A stretch of DNA of 64,000 nucleotides from Rhodobacter sp. Its GTDB lineage: Bacteria > Pseudomonadota > Alphaproteobacteria > Rhodobacterales > Rhodobacteraceae. The notes beneath the pieces were generated by a model. That model was not told where the DNA came from. It searched no databases and worked only from the letters and a program-made list of their open reading frames with translations. Shown here piece after piece: positions 10,696 to 18,358 of this stretch. Position numbers and translations under genes: made by a program. The stretch is taken from assembly GCA_022824145.1 (NCBI GenBank), contig JAJEAY010000178.1, positions 1-64,000 on the forward strand, read 5' to 3'. How positions within the stretch are numbered: the first letter of the stretch is position 1; every line of letters starts with the position of its first letter.

Positions 10696-11055
10696 ATGGC
10701 TTGGGATGTCGAATACTCAAATGAGTTTGGAGACTGGTGGGCAAAGCTGGATGAAATCGAACAGGATAACATTGTTGCGTCAGTCGGATTGCTGGCAGAG
10801 GACGGACCTGGACTGCAGTTCCCCTATTCTTCAGGGATAAAGGAATCACGACACCAACACATGCGGGAACTTCGTATTCAGAGTGGTGGAAAACCCATCC
10901 GCATATTCTACGCCTTTGATCCGAGGCGTGCGGCAATTCTGCTGATTGGAGGTGCCAAGACAGGCGACAATCGGTTCTACAAGCGGTTCGTGCCAGTGGC
11001 GGATCAGCTCTATGACGACCATCTCAAGGAACTTAGGGAAGAAGGAGAGATCTAA
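10696..11055 (+). CDS. higB: HigB/RelE-like toxin (phage Gp49-like family)
   Basis: A 119-aa ribosome-dependent mRNA-interferase-type toxin of the Gp49/HigB branch of the RelE superfamily. Landmarks are WDVEYSNEFGDWWAKL at the start, IKESRHQHMRELRIQSGGKPIRIFYAFDPRRAAILLIGG in the core and TGDNRFYKRFVPVAD with basic residues expected in the active site. It is followed, with a TAATG stop/start overlap, by an HTH antitoxin, which is the higBA order (toxin first). The frame is intact. The gene name rests on family and layout; members of this family are often annotated only as type II RelE/ParE toxin. Confidence 0.88.
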   Translation: MAWDVEYSNEFGDWWAKLDEIEQDNIVASVGLLAEDGPGLQFPYSSGIKESRHQHMRELRIQSGGKPIRIFYAFDPRRAAILLIGGAKTGDNRFYKRFVPVADQLYDDHLKELREEGEI

Positions 11056-11417
11056 TGGGTGGGCATCATGAATTCGCCCGATTGACGGAGGGATTTCCTC
11101 CCAGCCGTCGGAAACGGATTGACGCACTTAAAGGGGAACTTCGCGCCGCCATGCCCCTGCATGAACTGCGGCGGGCGCGGGCCATGACACAGAAGTCCGT
11201 TGGTGAAGCGCTGAACGTGAACCAGCCAGCGGTCGCCAGGCTGGAGCGGCGAGCCGACATGTACGTGTCCAGTCTTCGCTCCTACATTGAGGCAATGGGT
11301 GGGAAGCTGAACATCGTTGCCCGGTTTCCGCAGGGAAGTGTTGCCATCACCAATTTTTCCGATGCCGGTGAGGGTCGGATTGAGGCTGGTCCGGCGACGG
11401 AAGATGTTGGCCGGTAG
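11055..11417 (+). CDS. higA: XRE-family antitoxin of the higBA pair
   Basis: A 120-aa antitoxin with a clear helix-turn-helix: LHELRRARAMTQKSVGEALNVNQPAVARLERR at about residues 35-66, followed by a YVSSLRSYIEAMGGKLNIVARFP tail common to HigA proteins that partner Gp49-like toxins. It should neutralise the upstream toxin and repress the shared promoter. The start codon overlaps the toxin stop by one base. Confidence 0.88.
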   Translation: MGGHHEFARLTEGFPPSRRKRIDALKGELRAAMPLHELRRARAMTQKSVGEALNVNQPAVARLERRADMYVSSLRSYIEAMGGKLNIVARFPQGSVAITNFSDAGEGRIEAGPATEDVGR

Positions 11418-11912
11418 TACCGCCCGCCTCAGCCCAATGCCCGCGTCGAGGCTCGGGCCGAACAACTGAACGGCGCCGTGCGCCGTCGCTCTGTCCGACT
11501 CTCATCTTCGGTCTGCGGCACGCCCGGCATTAGCCACTGGGACCTGGGACCGCAGCAGCGACACCCGCTGCACTGCTGCTGCGGGTCGCTCCAGTTCCAT
11601 TGCTCCAACGGTTGGGCCAAGAAGTGCCGGTTCATCCAGCAGCCGAAAGAGTGGCGATCATGCCGGCCAGTCCGCTGCGCTGAAAGGACTTGGTGAATAG
11701 ATGGCGGAAACACAACAAAAGTGTTGACCTTGCTGCAGGGAACGCTTATCTTCTGACCTGTGCCGCGGAGAGTGCGGTCGTGTTTAGGTCAAGTCAATGG
11801 ATGAATTCAGTCAGACGGATCAGAGAAAACCGCTAGAGTCCAATTTAAGAAGCGAAATCAGGGATGTACGAAGTTTTTCAAGAGCAGGAATTTAAAGGGA
11901 AACGAATTCGCG
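11418..11912. other. spacer between two toxin-antitoxin pairs
   Basis: About 495 bases separate higA from the hicA relic. A 94-codon minus-strand frame here is Cys/Arg-rich with no family features and is taken as non-coding. The promoter of hicAB should lie in the last ~150 bases. Confidence 0.5.
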
Positions 11913-12100
11913 GTGAACTCAAACGAATTGAAGCGGTGGCTGAAAGGAAGGGGTGCGTATTCATGACGCATAAAGGAGGAAGCGGCCACCTTACCGTCAG
12001 ACGGGGAGATCGAGTCTCCCGGCTGCCAGCGCATGGATCGAGAAAAGTGCTTGGAAGCGGGCTTGTCGCCAGAATCAAGAAAGACCCGGGATTGGAGTGA
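11913..12100 (+). pseudogene. hicA: hicA toxin gene, frameshifted in a G tract
   Basis: HicA is a small double-stranded-RNA-binding-fold mRNA interferase. Starting at the GTG at 11913, the frame reads VNSNELKRWLKGRGAYS and hits TGA at 11964-11966; that opening is a typical HicA N-terminus. The next reading frame carries the rest of HicA: GCVFMTHKGGSGHLTV with the catalytic His, then RLPAHGSRKVLGSGLVARIKKDPGLE, ending at 12100. Adding one G to the GGGG run at 11950-11953 joins the two into one 62-aa HicA. The gene has therefore lost one G, or the assembly has a homopolymer error. The longer open frame from 11864 in the second frame has the wrong N-terminus and is not preferred. The stop is four bases before hicB. 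Confidence 0.8.
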
Positions 12101-12104
12101 AGCC

Positions 12105-12524
12105 ATGCTGTCCTTTCCAATAGATCTGCAGAAGGATGACCGTGGGTTTTTGGCGACTTCGCCGGACTTTCCGGAGCTCACGACTTTCGGAGACGACCGG
12201 CGCGAAGCGCTGGCCCGGTCTGTGTCGGCTCTTCAGGAAGCAGTGGCTGCGCGCATGCACGGAAACCGGGACGTGCCGGTTCCTTCTGCAGGAGAAGTTT
12301 GCGTGACGCTGCCAACGCTCACGGCAGTGAAGGTAATTCTCTACCAGGGAATGCGGGAACAGAAAATCGGCAAGGCCGAGCTGGCGCGGCGGCTTGGCTG
12401 GCACCTTCCACAGGTGGACCGGGTGCTGGATGTAGAGCATCACTCACGGCTTGACCGAATGGACATGGCGCTGAGTGCGATCGGAATACAGTTGGCCGTG
12501 CAAGTAGCAGAAACGACAACATAA
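12105..12524 (+). CDS. hicB: HicB-family antitoxin
   Basis: A 139-aa antitoxin with the two HicB parts. The N-terminal partial RNase-H-like fold has LSFPIDLQKDDRGFLATSPDFPELTTFGDDRREAL. The C-terminal helix-turn-helix has IGKAELARRLGWHLPQVDRVLDVEHHSRLDRMDMAL. The ATG at 12105 is chosen because the domain begins there and it follows hicA by four bases; the upstream in-frame extension runs through hicA. The frame is intact although its toxin appears broken, so this may now be an orphan antitoxin or simple DNA-binding regulator. Confidence 0.88.
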   Translation: MLSFPIDLQKDDRGFLATSPDFPELTTFGDDRREALARSVSALQEAVAARMHGNRDVPVPSAGEVCVTLPTLTAVKVILYQGMREQKIGKAELARRLGWHLPQVDRVLDVEHHSRLDRMDMALSAIGIQLAVQVAETTT

Positions 12525-12616
12525 AATTTGGCAGCGTCCTCCGGCCTGAATTGACGCTTGCGGCAGGGCGGCGTTGCATGGATCTCTCCTTAACTGGTGG
12601 GGTCGATGCTTTCCGA

Positions 12617-13372
12617 ATTCCAGTTCATCTCTTATCAGATCACCTTCGGCCGCGGCGACAGCTGTTTAACGGTTGGCTGACCCGCCGCTGGCGCCTCTTG
12701 CTACCTTCTCCAGGGCGAGCGCGGGTTCGCAGCCGCAGGCTTTTCCGGGGATTCGCGGTCGTAGGAACCGTTCAGATCGTGCAGATGAACTTCCCGGATA
12801 TGCCAGTTGGGCGGAGTCGGCTCCTGATTGGCGGAATCCGTGGGAGACTCTTCCGCATCGCCGGTGTACACAATAACCGCGTAGACAGGAGCGGGATTGC
12901 CGCCCTTCCTGTGACCGTCCGTCAGCGCATCCAGTTGTCTCGAAACGCGTTCCACCATGTTCCGCCGGGCATCAGTATCTTTCACGTCCGCCATCTCGGT
13001 CGACGCATAGACGAAACCAGTGCCATCCAGCCATACGCGGAACAGCGGCAGCATTTCGTCCCCTTCCCCAATGATCTCGGGTAACCGAGAGCGATCCATT
13101 TGCGCCGCGACTTCAGATGGCAAGGTCCACTGAAGAAGCCAGTACGCCCGTTCTCTTTCGGACAGACGTATTCCAATCACGGCTTCGGAATAGTTAACGA
13201 AGTCCGGCATGGCAGGCTCCTGTGTCTGTGGCCATAAGGCGGAACGCCTTAATCGGAACGGGTACCGTATCGTACACTTCTTTGCCTTTCGACCACAATG
13301 GTAACGGGACCGCGGGGCCGTCTTTGACTTAGAATGGACTGGAATCTTCCAATGCCCGTTCACTCCCGTGTC
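12617..13372. repeat. direct repeat copy 1 (~750 bp), paired with 29492-30248
   Basis: This segment aligns base by base, with scattered substitutions, to 29492-30248 in the same orientation. It contains an unknown 169-aa gene on the minus strand plus about 160 bases of conserved upstream DNA. Similarity begins abruptly near CCAGTTCATCTC and fades just after TTCACTCCCG. An imperfect inverted pair lies near the ends: ATTCCAGTTCATCTCT at 12617 and the complement of 13331-13345 (ATTCCAGTCCATTCT). The two copies enclose the 14-29 kb catabolic island. Confidence 0.85.
12701..13210 (-). CDS. unknown 169-aa protein, paralogue of 29577-30086
   Basis: No family is recognised. The protein is soluble-looking, mixed alpha/beta by eye, and has no signal peptide or membrane segment. 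Residues 1-75 include IGIRLSERERAYWLL and LPLFRVWLDGTGFVYASTEMAD; the middle has MVERVSRQLDAL, then VYAVIVYTGDAEESP. The C-terminal ~40 residues are polar and end in AAANP-SPWRR. It matches the copy at 29577-30086 at 148 of 169 residues by hand count, without gaps. Both copies stay open although they are clearly diverged, which argues that the protein is made and useful. The ATG at 13210 is conserved in both copies; the in-frame extension to 13399 is not. Confidence 0.65.
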   Translation of the reverse strand: MPDFVNYSEAVIGIRLSERERAYWLLQWTLPSEVAAQMDRSRLPEIIGEGDEMLPLFRVWLDGTGFVYASTEMADVKDTDARRNMVERVSRQLDALTDGHRKGGNPAPVYAVIVYTGDAEESPTDSANQEPTPPNWHIREVHLHDLNGSYDRESPEKPAAANPRSPWRR

Positions 13373-14063
13373 GGTGATCCTATTCATGTTCTTCACCAAA
13401 CGCGCCGCGATTCCCGTTGGATTTTGTTTTGATGTACTTTCCGCGCCGGCCCGGGCATTCAGCGGCAGGCGGCGCGGTGGAACGCCGTTCCCGCCGTCAC
13501 CGGGATCCGCTTCTCAGTTCCCAGCTCTTCGTTCCATCACAGCCAGGGCACCCGAAGCTATCGCGCCGACGAATCTCCGCCGGAGTTCAGGCCGGTTCGC
13601 CGCAGGCGGCGAAGCTTTCAGTGGACTCTTCGGAGCCCGAACATGCGCGGATCCCGTCAGCTGGGAAGGGATCCCCGAACCGCTGGCAGGAGGCTGGCCG
13701 GTCGTCTTTCCGTCGCGAAAGCAGGGCGGAACATAAAGAGAACTGGATTCCAGGCCAATCTCACACACACGGAATAAGGATCTGTTTTCGTTACGGGGAC
13801 AAGTCTTTCAGCTGATCGCCGCCAATATCTGCCAGTTAAGGGAAAGTTTCCCTAACGCAGATTCCCGCAGTCTGCCCTGACGCGCCAGAATCCGTTCAGG
13901 AACGTGCCCTTCAGCCTCTCGGAGTAAGGCTGGACCAAAACTTTCCCGTAAGGCTGCTTGGTTGACTGATGACCGCAGGAACGGAAAACCCCTGCAAATC
14001 AGCACGATGGTCACGAAACCCGATTTCAGGCCGCAGTGAGGTTCTGCCTGACGACCGCATAAC
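13373..14063. other. intergenic stretch at the left edge of the catabolic island
   Basis: No gene with support. Several overlapping open frames on both strands are Arg/Pro-rich and carry no motif. The stretch lies between repeat copy 1 and the 3' end of the minus-strand transketolase operon, so it should contain that operon's terminator, but no strong hairpin with a T run was found. Confidence 0.5.
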
Positions 14064-15071
14064 TCAAAGAGCCTCTGCCTTGACGAGCGAGTGTACATCA
14101 TCCACGCGAGCCGCGTCGAGATCGTCTTCGGTAATGCCGAATTCTTCGCCCAGCAGGCTTTCGATGCCTTTGACGAGGGCCAGCGCGTCGAGGCCATAGT
14201 ACCTCATGAGATAAGGACGTGATCCGCCATGTGCGTAGGTGTCTCTCAAGCCAAGGCGCATTAGCCGCTTGCCTGAGCCGGCACCCGCCATGACTTCTGC
14301 AACGAGCGAGCCAATGCCGCCTTCGGTCACATGGTTTTCAAGTGTTATTACGCCGTGCGTCACGCTGTCGACGTGATCCAGAAGGGCCGTTGCGTCGAAG
14401 GGCTTGATGGTGTGCAGGTGAAGGTGTCGGATCGAGAGGCCGACTTTGGCGAAGGAAGCGCGAGCCCGCATGGCCTCTTCCGTGCAGATGCCGGATGTGA
14501 CGACGAGAACGTCGTCACCTTCGGACAGCGCGCGAATCTCGCCTAGTTTGATAGGTGTATCGAACAGGCGGGGCACCGAGCCGCGCAGGACGCGGCACCA
14601 GACAGGGCCGTCAACGCTGTCGGCGGCTTCACAGATGGACTCAACCTCTGTGGCGTCACCGCACTCGAGAACCGTCATGTTCGGGATCGAGCGCATGACG
14701 CTGATGTCTTCAATCGACTGATGCGTCATGCCGCCCGGGGTCGTTACTCCTGGGAGGAAGCCCATGAGCCTGACCTTGCGTCGGGGATAGGCAATCGATG
14801 CAATCAACTGGTCATAGGGGCGGCGGTACATGAAGACGCCAAAGGTGTGGATGAACGGGCGATACCCGGCAAGGCCGAGACCGCCCGCGAAGCTCATCAT
14901 GTTCTGTTCGGCCATGCCGAGCGAGAGAAACTGCTCCGGATGGCGGCCGCGGAATCCGTCGATCTCACAGGACGACGTCAGATCCGCAGAAAGACAGAGG
15001 ATTTCGTCAGGGTGTCGTGCTGCATATGCTTCGAAGGCCCGTGCATAGGGGCGTATGACCAATTCCACCAT
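14064..15071 (-). CDS. split transketolase, C-terminal (pyrimidine-binding) subunit
   Basis: A 335-aa protein equal to the middle and C-terminal domains of transketolase. The Pyr domain opens with IRPYARAFEAYAARHPDEILCLSADL; LSLGMAEQNMMSFAGGLGLAGYRPFIHTF carries the Glu that activates thiamine diphosphate; the C-terminal alpha/beta domain runs from about residue 195 (DDVLVVTSGICTEEAM). It pairs with the upstream gene, whose stop overlaps its start by one base, to make a two-subunit enzyme. Split transketolases of this kind are common in catabolic operons, for example for apulose phosphate or sulfosugar-derived ketoses, rather than in the core pentose phosphate pathway. Here it is divergent from the sugar kinase operon. 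Confidence 0.92.
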   Translation of the reverse strand: MVELVIRPYARAFEAYAARHPDEILCLSADLTSSCEIDGFRGRHPEQFLSLGMAEQNMMSFAGGLGLAGYRPFIHTFGVFMYRRPYDQLIASIAYPRRKVRLMGFLPGVTTPGGMTHQSIEDISVMRSIPNMTVLECGDATEVESICEAADSVDGPVWCRVLRGSVPRLFDTPIKLGEIRALSEGDDVLVVTSGICTEEAMRARASFAKVGLSIRHLHLHTIKPFDATALLDHVDSVTHGVITLENHVTEGGIGSLVAEVMAGAGSGKRLMRLGLRDTYAHGGSRPYLMRYYGLDALALVKGIESLLGEEFGITEDDLDAARVDDVHSLVKAEAL

Positions 15072-16003
15072 CAGTGCGCCATCCCGTAGGCAACAGGGCT
15101 AACGCCAAGTGACCGGGCAATCTTCCTGTTCAGGCGGGATCGCTCGTCCTCGGACCTGAAGCGGACGTAGTGCAGACGCGGGAAGCGCCGCTGAAGACTG
15201 GGCATTCCGCGGAAGGGTGACGAGTTTGCGAGAATAATCAGAGGCTTTCCACGATGGGGTATCTTTGCGGCTTCGCGGATCTGATCGAGTTTGTGGCCAT
15301 CGACCCACACGGCCACGCCGCCGAACTGTTCGATTTTGGCCTTGATGTCGCCGACATCCATGACGCTCGACATCGCGCCGTCGCATTGTTGGCGGTTGAC
15401 GTCCATGATCGCGTAAAGGTTGTCGATTCGGTGGTAGGCAGCGGCGGCGATGGCTTCCCATGTCTGGCCTTCCTGAACCTCCCCGTCAGACATAAAAACC
15501 CAGGTTCGCCCGGGCTCGCCACGGCGCTTGCGGCCCCAGGCAAGTCCCGCCGCCGTTGAGAGGCCGACTCCTAGCGTGCCATTGTGCACTTCCATGCCGG
15601 GGCTGTGTTCCGCACCGATCATTTCTACAGACGATCCGTCTTTGTTGAACATTTCGAGGCCTTCCGGCGCCATGCGGCCGACCTCAATCAACGTGGCGTA
15701 GGCGACGAGTGCGTAATGTGCTGGTGCGATGAACAGCCGGTCGAATTCCGGTTTTGCCGGTCCGTTGTATCCAGCGCCCGTGTGATAGGCGTCGTTGCCT
15801 CGCGCCGGGACGCCGCCGAACGGTCTGGGAATCATTGGAAGCGTAGGCGCCCCCAGCTCCAGCTCTTCGTTGTAGAGCCAGGCAAACTGTTCGGCAGCCG
15901 AACAGGCTTGGCTCAGATATCCGCCATTGTTTCGGATCGAGTGTTCAAAAACCCTGCGCCGTATGCCGAGTGCAATCGCTTCCGTAGATCTTTCATTCTG
16001 CAT
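15071..16003 (-). CDS. split transketolase, N-terminal (diphosphate-binding) subunit
   Basis: A 310-aa protein equal to the thiamine-diphosphate PP domain. The TPP motif is SDGEVQEGQ at 172-180, ending in NRQQ at 203-206. GAEHSPGMEVHNGTLGVGLSTAAGLA is the helix-capping Gly-rich part, and a conserved His occurs near AYHTGAGY and APAHYAL. The first motif residue is Ser instead of the usual Gly. The ATG at 16003 is chosen because the domain starts there; the same frame remains open for another 1.3 kb antisense to the molybdoenzyme gene, which is not believed to be coding. It is first in a two-gene operon and divergent from the molybdoenzyme, with 81 bases between starts. Confidence 0.92.
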   Translation of the reverse strand: MQNERSTEAIALGIRRRVFEHSIRNNGGYLSQACSAAEQFAWLYNEELELGAPTLPMIPRPFGGVPARGNDAYHTGAGYNGPAKPEFDRLFIAPAHYALVAYATLIEVGRMAPEGLEMFNKDGSSVEMIGAEHSPGMEVHNGTLGVGLSTAAGLAWGRKRRGEPGRTWVFMSDGEVQEGQTWEAIAAAAYHRIDNLYAIMDVNRQQCDGAMSSVMDVGDIKAKIEQFGGVAVWVDGHKLDQIREAAKIPHRGKPLIILANSSPFRGMPSLQRRFPRLHYVRFRSEDERSRLNRKIARSLGVSPVAYGMAH

Positions 16004-16084
16004 AAAGCACCTCTGGCGATTTACAAATGCCACTACATTAGTCATATGAAAAATACAAGCGTTTCGACGCAAAAGGGGAAGTGC
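16004..16084. promoter_or_regulatory. divergent control region of the catabolic island, candidate operator
   Basis: The 81 bases between the transketolase and molybdoenzyme starts are AT-rich compared with the surroundings and must hold both promoters. GATTTACAAATGCCA at 16018-16032 closely resembles GATTTGACAAGTGCTA at 25405-25420 in the other divergent region of the island. These are the best candidates for a site bound by the SorC-type regulator encoded at 21897. The Shine-Dalgarno-like AGGGGA at about 16075-16080 favours the ATG at 16085. Confidence 0.4.
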
Positions 16085-18358
16085 ATGCGCTATACCGCGG
16101 CCCATTGGGGTGCCTACGTATTTGAAGAAAGCGTGGGTCTTCATCCGCTCGCGGACGATCCGGCGCCATCGCGTATCGGACGTGGTTGGCTCTCGGCGGC
16201 GACAAATGAACGGGGTCGAGTTCTTGCGCCTGTCGTCCGTAAGGGTTGGCTTGAAGGCGACCGAGGCGCCGGCCGGCCGTCGGACGACTTCGTCCGCGTG
16301 CCGTGGGACAAGGCGGTGAGGCTTGTCGCTGACGAGTTGATTCGGGTGCGGACCGTTCACGGGAACGGTGCGATATTCGCTGGTTCCTATGGTTGGTCGA
16401 GCGCGGGACGATTTCACCATGCGCAAAGCCAGCTTCACCGTTTTCTCAACTGCTTCGGGGGATATGTCGGATCGCGGGGGACCTATTCGCACGCGGCGGC
16501 GGAAGTGTTGTTTCCATATTTGCTGGGCATGAGCCAGAGGCAGCTGCAGGACAACATGACGAGCATCGAGGAAGTTGCGGAGCATTGCGAGCTCTTGCTG
16601 GCCTTCGGTGGAATATCTGGCCGGACAGCCCAGATCACGGCGTCGGGCTCGAGTTTTCACGAGATCCCGGATTGGCTTGACCGGCTGTCCGCAGGAGGAA
16701 CGCGGCTTGTTTCTGTTTCGCCGCAAAGGAGCGATCATGCGAGTGCCGAGTGGCTGTCGATCCGGCCGGGAACCGACACAGCTCTGATGCTGGCGCTGAC
16801 TTATGAAATCGTTGCCTCCGGGCACGAGAATCTTGCGTTTCTTGAGCGATTTACGAGTGGTTGGCCGCAGTTTCGAGCGTATCTGGCTGGTGAGACCGAT
16901 GCCGTGCCGAAATCGGCCGATTGGGCTTCGCTCATATGCGATGTGTCCGCCAAAAGGATTCGGGCGTTGGCCCAGGAGTTGCACGGCAGGCGCAGCATGA
17001 TTGCCGTTGCATGGGGACTCCAGCGCGCGGATCATGGAGAGCAGCCGATTTGGGCGGCTCTCGCGCTGGCGTCGGTCCTGGGTGAGATTGGACAGCCAGG
17101 TACGGGATTTTCGTTCGGCTATGGATCGACGTCGCCGGTGGGGCGTCCGACACGGCTTATCCCATGGCCCTCTTTGCCTCAGGGGCAAAATCCAGTTGAG
17201 GACTTTATTCCCGTTGCCCGACTTGCCGACATGCTGATGCATGCGGGAGCGCATTACCGCTATAACGGAGAGATCCGAACCTTTCCTGATATCCGGCTGG
17301 TCTATTGGGTTGGCGGCAACCCATTTCATCACCACCAGAATCTGCGCCGCCTGGACGTGGCTTGGACGCGTCCCGACACCGTCATCCTACACGAACACAG
17401 CTGGACCGCGTCGGCGCGTCGGGCCGATATCGTTCTTCCCGCGACGACGCCGCTGGAACGCGACGACATAATGATGAACCGCCGTGACCCCCGCCTCATC
17501 TATATGTCCCAAATTTTGTCACCGGTGGGGGAAGCTCAGCACGATTACGGGATTTTCCGTCGGATCGCACAACGCCTGGGCTTCGAACACCAATTCACGG
17601 AGGGGCGTGAGGTTGACGCCTGGCTGCGCGACCTGTGGGAGCGGGCCGCCGAAGTCGCTGCGGAGCACCGCTTCGGATTGCCGGACTTTGAGCGGTTCAG
17701 AGACGAAGGCGTGTTTACCGTACCCGACGCTGAAGATCATCGTCGACTGATGCGTGACTTCGTTGAGGATCCGGAGAGTGCGCCTCTGGTAACGGAGAGC
17801 GGGCGGGTCACGCTCTTCAATGAAACGATCTCCGGGTTTAGGCTGGCCGACTGTCCGGGCCATCCAAAGTGGATTCCGCCGGTCGAATCCCTGTTGGATG
17901 CGCCGGATGGCGCTTTGCACCTGATCTCCGGTCAGCCGGATACCCGGCTTCATGCGCAGAACGACCTGGGGCAGGAGGCGCGGAACGACAAGATCAAAGG
18001 GCGGGAACCGGTGCTTATGCATCCGGCGGCGGCGTCCGCGCGAGGTCTTGTCGAAGGCGATGTCGTGCGCCTGTCCAATGCGCGCGGGGCCTGTCTCGCC
18101 GGTTTGCGGCTGAGCGAGGACATTCGGCCGGATTGCGTTGCGCTCGCCACGGGGGCTTGGTTCGACCCGCAGACCGTCGGGGGCGAGTGGCTGGAAGTAC
18201 ATGGCAATCCGAATGTCCTGACCATTGACAAAGGGTGTTCGGAGCTTAGCCAAGGCAGCATCGCACATACGGCGCTGGTATATGTTGAGGCTTGGGACAG
18301 ACCGTTGCCCGCGCTTTCGATCAGTCACCCGCCCCGAATTCTGGAGGAACAGGGATGA
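16085..18358 (+). CDS. cytoplasmic BisC-like molybdopterin oxidoreductase (DMSO reductase family)
   Basis: A 757-aa bis-MGD molybdoenzyme of the biotin sulfoxide/TMAO/DMSO reductase branch. It starts YTAAHWGAY without a signal peptide, so it is cytoplasmic like BisC rather than periplasmic like DorA or TorA. IFAGSYGWSSAGRFHHAQ carries the Ser (101 from this start) expected to bind molybdenum. YWVGGNPFHHHQN, LHEHSWTASARRADIVLPATTPLERDD and the C-terminal LISGQPDTRLHAQND and HPAAASARGLVEGD cofactor-binding segments are all present. No Fe-S Cys motif occurs at the N-terminus. The stop overlaps the sugar-kinase start by four bases, so it is translationally coupled to carbohydrate genes, an unusual partnership. 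It might reduce a sulfoxide or N-oxide, or act on another oxygenated substrate of the pathway. The 154-codon upstream extension is rejected because AGGGGA precedes this ATG. Confidence 0.88.
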   Translation: MRYTAAHWGAYVFEESVGLHPLADDPAPSRIGRGWLSAATNERGRVLAPVVRKGWLEGDRGAGRPSDDFVRVPWDKAVRLVADELIRVRTVHGNGAIFAGSYGWSSAGRFHHAQSQLHRFLNCFGGYVGSRGTYSHAAAEVLFPYLLGMSQRQLQDNMTSIEEVAEHCELLLAFGGISGRTAQITASGSSFHEIPDWLDRLSAGGTRLVSVSPQRSDHASAEWLSIRPGTDTALMLALTYEIVASGHENLAFLERFTSGWPQFRAYLAGETDAVPKSADWASLICDVSAKRIRALAQELHGRRSMIAVAWGLQRADHGEQPIWAALALASVLGEIGQPGTGFSFGYGSTSPVGRPTRLIPWPSLPQGQNPVEDFIPVARLADMLMHAGAHYRYNGEIRTFPDIRLVYWVGGNPFHHHQNLRRLDVAWTRPDTVILHEHSWTASARRADIVLPATTPLERDDIMMNRRDPRLIYMSQILSPVGEAQHDYGIFRRIAQRLGFEHQFTEGREVDAWLRDLWERAAEVAAEHRFGLPDFERFRDEGVFTVPDAEDHRRLMRDFVEDPESAPLVTESGRVTLFNETISGFRLADCPGHPKWIPPVESLLDAPDGALHLISGQPDTRLHAQNDLGQEARNDKIKGREPVLMHPAAASARGLVEGDVVRLSNARGACLAGLRLSEDIRPDCVALATGAWFDPQTVGGEWLEVHGNPNVLTIDKGCSELSQGSIAHTALVYVEAWDRPLPALSISHPPRILEEQG

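Noticed and set aside
11864..12100. Intact 78-aa hicA starting at ATG 11864
   Set aside because: The N-terminal 30 residues do not fit HicA, while the neighbouring frame from GTG 11913 gives the proper HicA start; a frameshifted gene explains both.
15584..16084. Upstream extension of the molybdoenzyme gene
   Set aside because: It overlaps the transketolase gene on the other strand, contains no recognised domain, and AGGGGA points to the ATG at 16085.
16004..17335. Extension of the transketolase N-terminal subunit by some 440 residues on the minus strand
   Set aside because: The frame is open antisense to the molybdoenzyme gene, but the transketolase domain starts at the ATG at 16003, and the extra part has antisense-type composition with no family match.
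17519..18328. A 269-codon minus-strand frame
   Set aside because: It lies antisense inside the molybdoenzyme gene and shows no recognisable protein features.
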